Source: Semisulcospira habei | Taxonomy: Eukaryota; Mollusca; Gastropoda; Semisulcospiridae | DNA: 64,000 bases | Direction of reading: 5' to 3' | Assembly: GCA_036245525.1 (NCBI GenBank) | Contig: BTPG01000004.1 | Span: forward strand, 210,218,912-210,282,911 | Part shown: positions 36,601 to 43,575 of the stretch, one piece after another | How the letters are laid out: each line of letters starts with the position of its first letter | How positions within the stretch are numbered: position 1 is the stretch's first letter | Notes under the pieces: generated by a model | What the model saw: only the letters and a program-made list of their open reading frames with translations | Databases searched by the model: none | What the model was told of the DNA's origin: nothing | Position numbers and translations under genes: made by a program

Positions 36601-39600
36601 GAAGAGAATTGGAGAACGTGTTTAGAGACAGACTATTACCTGACTTCCTTCAGGCAATTGACAGTGCAAAAATGAAGGGGTCTGGCTGGCACGAAGGGCA
36701 TGTGCATGAACTGCAATTAAAGCAGTCTAGGTATCATCCTATATTAGGCAAATCATGGTTGCCACTGCCAACAGAGGTTGCAAACAAAAAGGCTGTTGTT
36801 AATATTCAGAACAATGACAACTATTGTTTCATGTGGTGTGTGCTTGCTAAACTACACTTTGTAAAATCAAAACCAGAACGTGTATCTAACTACATCAAAT
36901 TTGTAAATGAACTTGATTTTAGTGGCATTGAGTTCCCTGTTAAAATAGAGGACATAGACTTGTTTGAAAAACTAAATCCTGGTATATCTGTGAATGTGTT
37001 TGTGTGGGATAATGAATCTGAGAACAAGTTGCAACCAATTAGAGTGTCCCCAATTGCACCAACCTATGGACAGTCAGAAGATAGACATGTTGATATGTTA
37101 TTAATCGGTCCTGCCGGTGATAATGATAACTTTCACTACACAATTATCAGAAATATGTCACGTCTAATTCATGGTCATACTACAAAGCACAATGGGAAAC
37201 AGGAAGTTTGTAAAAAATGTTTACAGAGGTTTTCTTCTATTGCAGTGGCACATAAACATGTTTTACACTGTAGATCAGCTGATGACATACAAACTGTACT
37301 TAAGTATCCAGATCCTGGCAGCAAGGTTTATTTTAAGAACTATGGGAATCAACAAAAGCTGCCGTTTGTAGTGTATGCAGATTTTGAATCATTGGTTGTA
37401 CCATATGAGGGTCCTGTTCCAGAATCATTACCAAAGACTATAAAGTTGAGTGACCAAGTGGTGTGTTCTTTTGGATACATTCTTGTTAGGTCAGACGGTT
37501 TGCATTCAGAACCTGTTATCTACAGAGGTGAAAATGCAGCATGTTTGTTTTTAACAGAAATGAGACATCTGTATAGTCAGGTAGTACAGTATCTCACAAC
37601 ATGCCAGATGCCTTTGGTGATGACAGAAGAAGACAAACTAAAATTTGATACAGCTGAGACGTGTTGGATTTGTGAACAGCCTTTAGGGGGTGATAAAGTT
37701 CGTGACCACGATCACATAACTGGGTGTTACAGAGGTGCTGCACATAACAATTGTAACTTATTATTAAAAATAGACCCTAAGACATACAAGTTACCTATCT
37801 TTTTTCACAATCTAAAGGGATATGATTCACACATCATCATGCAGGCTGTAGATGAGTCGTACAAAAACATAAGTTGTATTGCCCAGACAACTGAAAAATA
37901 CTTGACTTTTAGGTTAGATAAATTAGCATTTTATGACTCCATGCAACATTTGTCTTTAGGATTGGCTAGTCTGGCAGAAGGACTGACTGAGTATCCAATA
38001 ACAAGTAAATATTTTGAACCAGACTTGATTAAGAAAGGAGTTTATCCGTATGAGTACATTGATCACTGGGTTGTGTTTGAAGAAACAAGACTGCCACCAA
38101 AAGAGAAATTTTATTCTACACTAACTGGAAAAGGCATTTCTGACTCTGAATATCAACACGCACTTGATGCATGGGATAAACTGGGGTGTCAGACAATTGG
38201 TGATTACCATGATCAGTACTTAAAGGCTGACGTTTGTTTACTAGCAGATGTATTTGAAAGTTACCGTGAGAAGGGTTTGTTACACTACAAGCTTGACCCG
38301 GCTTGTTACATAACTAGTCCTGGCATGACGTGGGATGCATTTTTGAAATCCAGTAAGATATCTATAGACCTGTTGTCTGATCGTATGATGGGTGAAATGG
38401 TAGAACGCGGATTGAGGGGAGGTATTAGTATTGCAGCGAATAATTACGCCAAAGCCAACAATAAATATCTGGACGGCCTGGGGTTTGACCCCTCAAGGTC
38501 AAGGTCATTCATTATGTACGTAGACGCTAATAACCTTTATGGGTTCGCAATGTGTGAGTTATTGCCCTTGAAAAACTTTTGTCTGTATGATTTGTCACAG
38601 TATGACATAACAGGGTTAACAAACAATATTATGAATCTTGACCGAAACGACGCGAAGGGTTGGATCTTTGAAGTCGACCTGGAGTACCCACACCACCTAC
38701 ATGATTACCACAATGATTATCCGTTGGCTGTTGAGAAAATGAGTATGACGGGAAAAAAAGAAGACACCAAACTTGTACCAAATTTGAATGACAAATTCAA
38801 TTACGTTTGTCACTACTGCTTGTTACAGTTTTACATCAGACACGGGTTAGTACTAAAAAAAGTTCACAGAGGAATCCAATTTGATCAGAGTGCTTTCATG
38901 AAAGATTACATAATGAAGAACACAACCCTTCATGCCAGAGACGGCAACACTGCATTTGACAAAGACTTCTTTAAGCTTATGAACAATGCCTGTTTTGGCA
39001 AGACGATGGAAAATCCTCATCACCGCAAAGATGTGAGACTGGTCACAACTGAATCAGGTGCAATTAAACTTACAGGCAAGCCACAGTACACAGGGTACAA
39101 AGAATTTAATTCATCATTGTATGCTGTGTCACTCAAAAAAAAGATTGTTAAACTGGACAAGCCAGTATTCATTGGTATGGCAATTCTGGAGTTGTCAAAA
39201 CTGGTGATGCTTGAATTTTATTATGATTACTTCAAACCGAAGTATCCTGACTGCCGTCTGTTATACACTGACACTGACTCTATGATCATTGATGTGCCTA
39301 CTGAAGACTTTTATGAAGACATGAAAACAGAACTACACATGTATGACACATCTGATTACCCTAAAGACCATCCACTGTACAGCACACAAAACAAAAAAGT
39401 GCCTGGTAAGTTTAAAGATGAACTCAATGGAGTCCCTATTGTTGAGTATGTTGGACTGAGGTCAAAAATGTATTCTATACTGCACCAGAAAGGTAGTCAG
39501 TCGAAAGCCAAAGGAATTAAAAAAACAGCAATAAAAAATAAAGACATTCGTCATGAACATTACAAGCCAGTGTTAGATGGTGCATTGATGCCTGATTATC

Positions 39601-42600
39601 CAAACAAGTCACTGAGATCAAATAGACACAATCTTGAAATGATACAAACACACAAAAAGTCACTGGCAGTTGGAGACACGAAACGTGTGTTTCACAGTAA
39701 GGAAAAGGCTTATGCACCCGGACATTACAGGCTCAAGTTATCTGAAGATATTTGTGATGAACTGGTTGATGAATTAATTGACGACTTAGTTACTGAAATG
39801 AGTAACGGTGTCTGGGGGAATAATCTGTAATTCTTCTCTGACAAATGCCCTCTGGGGTGCAGGGTCGTACAGATAATATATTGTTGCGTCAGGACCGTTA
39901 GGACCGGGAATTATTTTTTTTATATTGTGTACAGACGTTGACCAGATAGGGTCTGTCGCCCTGCGTCTGTCATCGTTCTCAGCCTCCCCTGGCTGATATA
40001 AATATCTCACCTGTTTAGTAAATAAACTTGTGTCTGGTGCGGGGGTTGGGGTTGGTCCTGTTTTTGGTTCTGTAATTGTTTTCAATTTAATAGCATCAGC
40101 AGGCTTTGGGTGTCCTTCATTGTTCATTGCTTTTATCACATGTGGTAATCTCTTTACCCACTCAGTGTTCCGGGTGTCATGCATGAGTTCCTTAGAATAC
40201 TGGTAACTGAAAAGTCTTTCTGATAACTGTTTGTTAAAGTTCTCTACAATTGCCTGTGATCTGTGCACACCTGGAATGCCTCGTCTGACCAGTACACCAG
40301 ACTTTGCAAATAACTGATTAACAGCACCTTTGAATTCTGATCCGTCATCAACTTGTACAAGTCTGGGGTATCTTAAAGGGCCTCTTTTATAGATACTAGA
40401 TAAAGCAGTCGCAACAGTGTTAGCTGTTTTGTCAGATATGGGTTCAGCCTCTTTATACCTTGAAGCAATGTCTACAACAGTCAGTGCGTACTTGTATCGT
40501 TTCTTTCTTATTGTGTCATGTGGTAAAAACAGGAGGTCCATTTGATGTGTGTCATTGGGGGTAGTGTTTTGAAAATGAGGCCTTGTTATCTTTCTTGGAG
40601 CAGGGAGATATATCTGCCAAATTGCCTGTCTCTGTAACCATTGCTTGACTTGATTGAGTGTTATATCTCCGCCCACAGCGGCATGTAATTTTTCAATAGC
40701 TGTTTGCCCTTTCCAATAGCCTGATGGAGAGTAATATATTTTTGATAGTTTATTTTCGGCTGCCATTTTTTCTAGCAATGAAAACTCCTGTAAAATAAAC
40801 AAATGTCATTCCCACTAGAACAAAGATTATCTCCCCGTTTCTTTGTTGTGTACTCGGTTTGTAATAGTCACTTAGTTTTGGTTTTGGGATAGACATGTCT
40901 TCACCTGTGACAAGATAGTATTCCCTGATTGCTTCGTCTGTATTTGAAAACGTATGTTGTGCGTGACCTTCAAGCCTGAGTTTTTCATTGATGAAATCAA
41001 GTTTCTCAATTCTATTCTTTTCATATTCCTGCTGGGCTTGAGCAAGTTTTTCTGATGCCTCATTGTGACGTTTCATTTCTTCTGCAGATTCTTCTCTACC
41101 CATTTTTGAAAAGAGATAGTTTGAGCCACTGAAAGCCAATGCGTTAACAACTGCCCCACCAATCATAATAGCTATCGTCGCCATATTATTTTTATTTACA
41201 TAGAAACATTTTCTGGAATAATTCCTTGCTTGACAAGAAAATCTTTTGTCGCAATCGTCGCTGTAATGACTACAATTAGCTTAGCACTGTCTTCAAAGTC
41301 TAATCTACTCAAGTCTGCTGATTTCATTTTGAGTAGACTTTTTCCTAGCATAGAATAAGCTACTGCTAGTCCACTTATCACGGCAGAGTGATAGACAAGG
41401 TTCATCAAGTTCTTTGTGTCATTCATTTTCTAATACAATAAAAATTAAAATAATATTTTTATTTACTGCATATAAAATGGGTCAACGGCTTTGGGTGTTA
41501 CTGGTAATGTGGCGACTTCTGGTTTTGTTTTTGGAGTGTCTGATTTTTTGGTCACTGTACGAGTCTGTGGTTTGTATTTTTTTGTATAATTGATAACCTA
41601 CGTAACCAAATCCGACAACAAATCCGGCAATTATATATTTTGTTGATTGAGGTTCGGGGTCAGGGTCAGGGGTAGACTGGGTTGTTTGTCTCTCACTTTG
41701 ATGAGAGAGTGACGGCCCTGACGGTATTGACACAGGTCCTGACGATCCTGACGGTGGATCAGTTACATGAGTCTTTTCTGTTTGTGCCTTAAGCTGTAAT
41801 TTTTTTTGCCTATTATATTCGGCTAATCTTTTTCCAGCCTCAACCCTGCCTGGACTTTTAGTCTTCGTCACAGTTTGAACCTGTGTCAAAACAGGGTCGG
41901 GGTTCAGTTGTGGAGTCGTCTGGGTTTCGTCCATTTTCTTCTGCAGTAAAAATTATTTTCGAAAAATCAATATGACTCCCGGTAACAAGCAATGTTACGA
42001 CAGGTGCAAGGTAATTTCCAAACTTGTAAAACATGACACATGCTAATTTACCAATTGAACTTGAAACAATAGGATTGCTTTCAAGGTCGTGTGATAGGCT
42101 GTCACTATCCACAGGTAGAAAGTGACTCACTGCTTTTGTGTATAGACATACAAGAGATCGACTCAAATCACGAGTCATTAGTGAAGCAATGTGGTTTTCA
42201 TATTTAGCATGAAGCTTGATTAGTTCATCAGAGGTAAGAGATTCAATATCCTCTGTCATGTATTGTTTACCGAGATAAGTCTTTGACTTGCCTGACACAA
42301 CTACAGAAAGAAGGCGCTGTTTTTTCGAGTCTAAGTCTTTGTTTTCTACAGCATTAATATCGTTTAGAAGAAGTAATTCGTCTTGATTCATTTTATAATA
42401 AAAAATATTAATTTAATGTCATTGAATTTGGAAACCTTTATTTTACTGAAAAAAAAATAAGGAGAAACCTAGAAAAACGGGCGGCGTTAGGGCGTGGGAG
42501 TAAGCGGTCGAAAAATCCCGGAAATTTGGGATAGATATAAATTGTCCATTTCCGCCCATAGTTACTATCTCTCGGGTTCCGGCGTCGGACTTTTCTCCTC

Positions 42601-42911
42601 TAGTAAGTGTCACCGTTAATTCGGGCGGACCGTCGGGGGTTCTTCCTCCGGGTATTCCGGCGCTTCCTTCCACTCCCCTATGGTATCGGTTTCAGGCCAC
42701 TTTATAAATTTCAAATACAAGCGATCAAAATTTCCGAAACCTCAGTAGCTGAACTGACCCTTCGCACCACGTGAATGTCCCGTGTTTGTCTTGTACTGTG
42801 TTTGACTTCAGAGTGAATGTGTGTGTGTCACGTGAGCGTGCGTGTTGGGTGCAGTTCGCGGCGCTTTGAGCCGATTCGCAGAATTGGGAAAAAGCGCCTA
42901 TATAATAACCC

Positions 42912-42960
<49 letters not shown>

Positions 42961-43498
42961 CCACATATTGTCAGCATGTCAGGTCTTAATGGGTTACTAC
43001 CCTTTGTTGTTTGTTTTATTTGTTGTCGTTTTGTTAGTTGTTGTTTATTTTGTTTTGGATTTGTTTTTGATTGGCTGGTGTTTTTTTTTGTTGTTGGTTG
43101 TTTTGCCCTGTTTTGGTGGTTTGGTTGGTAGATTAAAAAAAACAACAACAACATCCATAGCACTTTACCAACAGAGAATGGCTTTATTCACCCTTCCAAG
43201 CATATTTAGTCATGAAAGAATTGATTGTGAAGTGTGTCAGATTTATGTTTTATTTGTTCAAGTACATCTTCAGTCTTAAACAGTCAGTACATGTAAAGCA
43301 AAAACAACCAATGTCAATGAAAATTTCCGCTTGAAGGCAAGTCAATGGCCCAGGTGTCTTTGAGGTGGGTGCTCCAGAAACCGGTAGTGACGTCAGTGAT
43401 TATCGGCGCTACCAAGATCCATCAGCTGGATGACAACATGGGCGCTGCCAATGGCTGGAAGCTTACTCAGGAGGAGGTAACTCCTGTTGTTTCTTTTC

Positions 43499-43575
<77 letters not shown>

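Larger units (their letters stand above)
25486..42572 (+). mobile_element. Polinton/Maverick element, 17.1 kb
   Basis: A self-synthesising, virus-like DNA transposon. It is bounded by inverted repeats of about 150 bp starting AGAGATAGTAAC and by a 5-bp direct repeat CGGGT. It encodes DNA polymerase B, integrase, packaging ATPase, major capsid protein and a probable penton, plus about nine further small proteins. Gene blocks run minus (28713-31038), plus (31064-32329), minus (32306-33960), plus (34001-39830) and minus (39786-42391). Divergent starts are 25 and 40 bp apart and convergent ends overlap by 24 and 45 bp. The left 3 kb has no gene. It is broken by a SINE in one structural gene and by a frameshift in another. 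No maturation protease was found. It sits in intron 6 of the reductase. Confidence 0.95.
42573..42960 (+). repeat. Right half of the split SINE, with (ATT)n tail
   Basis: Starts with the duplicated CGGGT and continues through a non-tRNA body to GCGGCGCTTTGAGCC ... AAAGCGCCTATATAATA and (ATT)n at 42916-42960. This terminus matches the LINE 3' end at 8520-8609. Confidence 0.7.
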
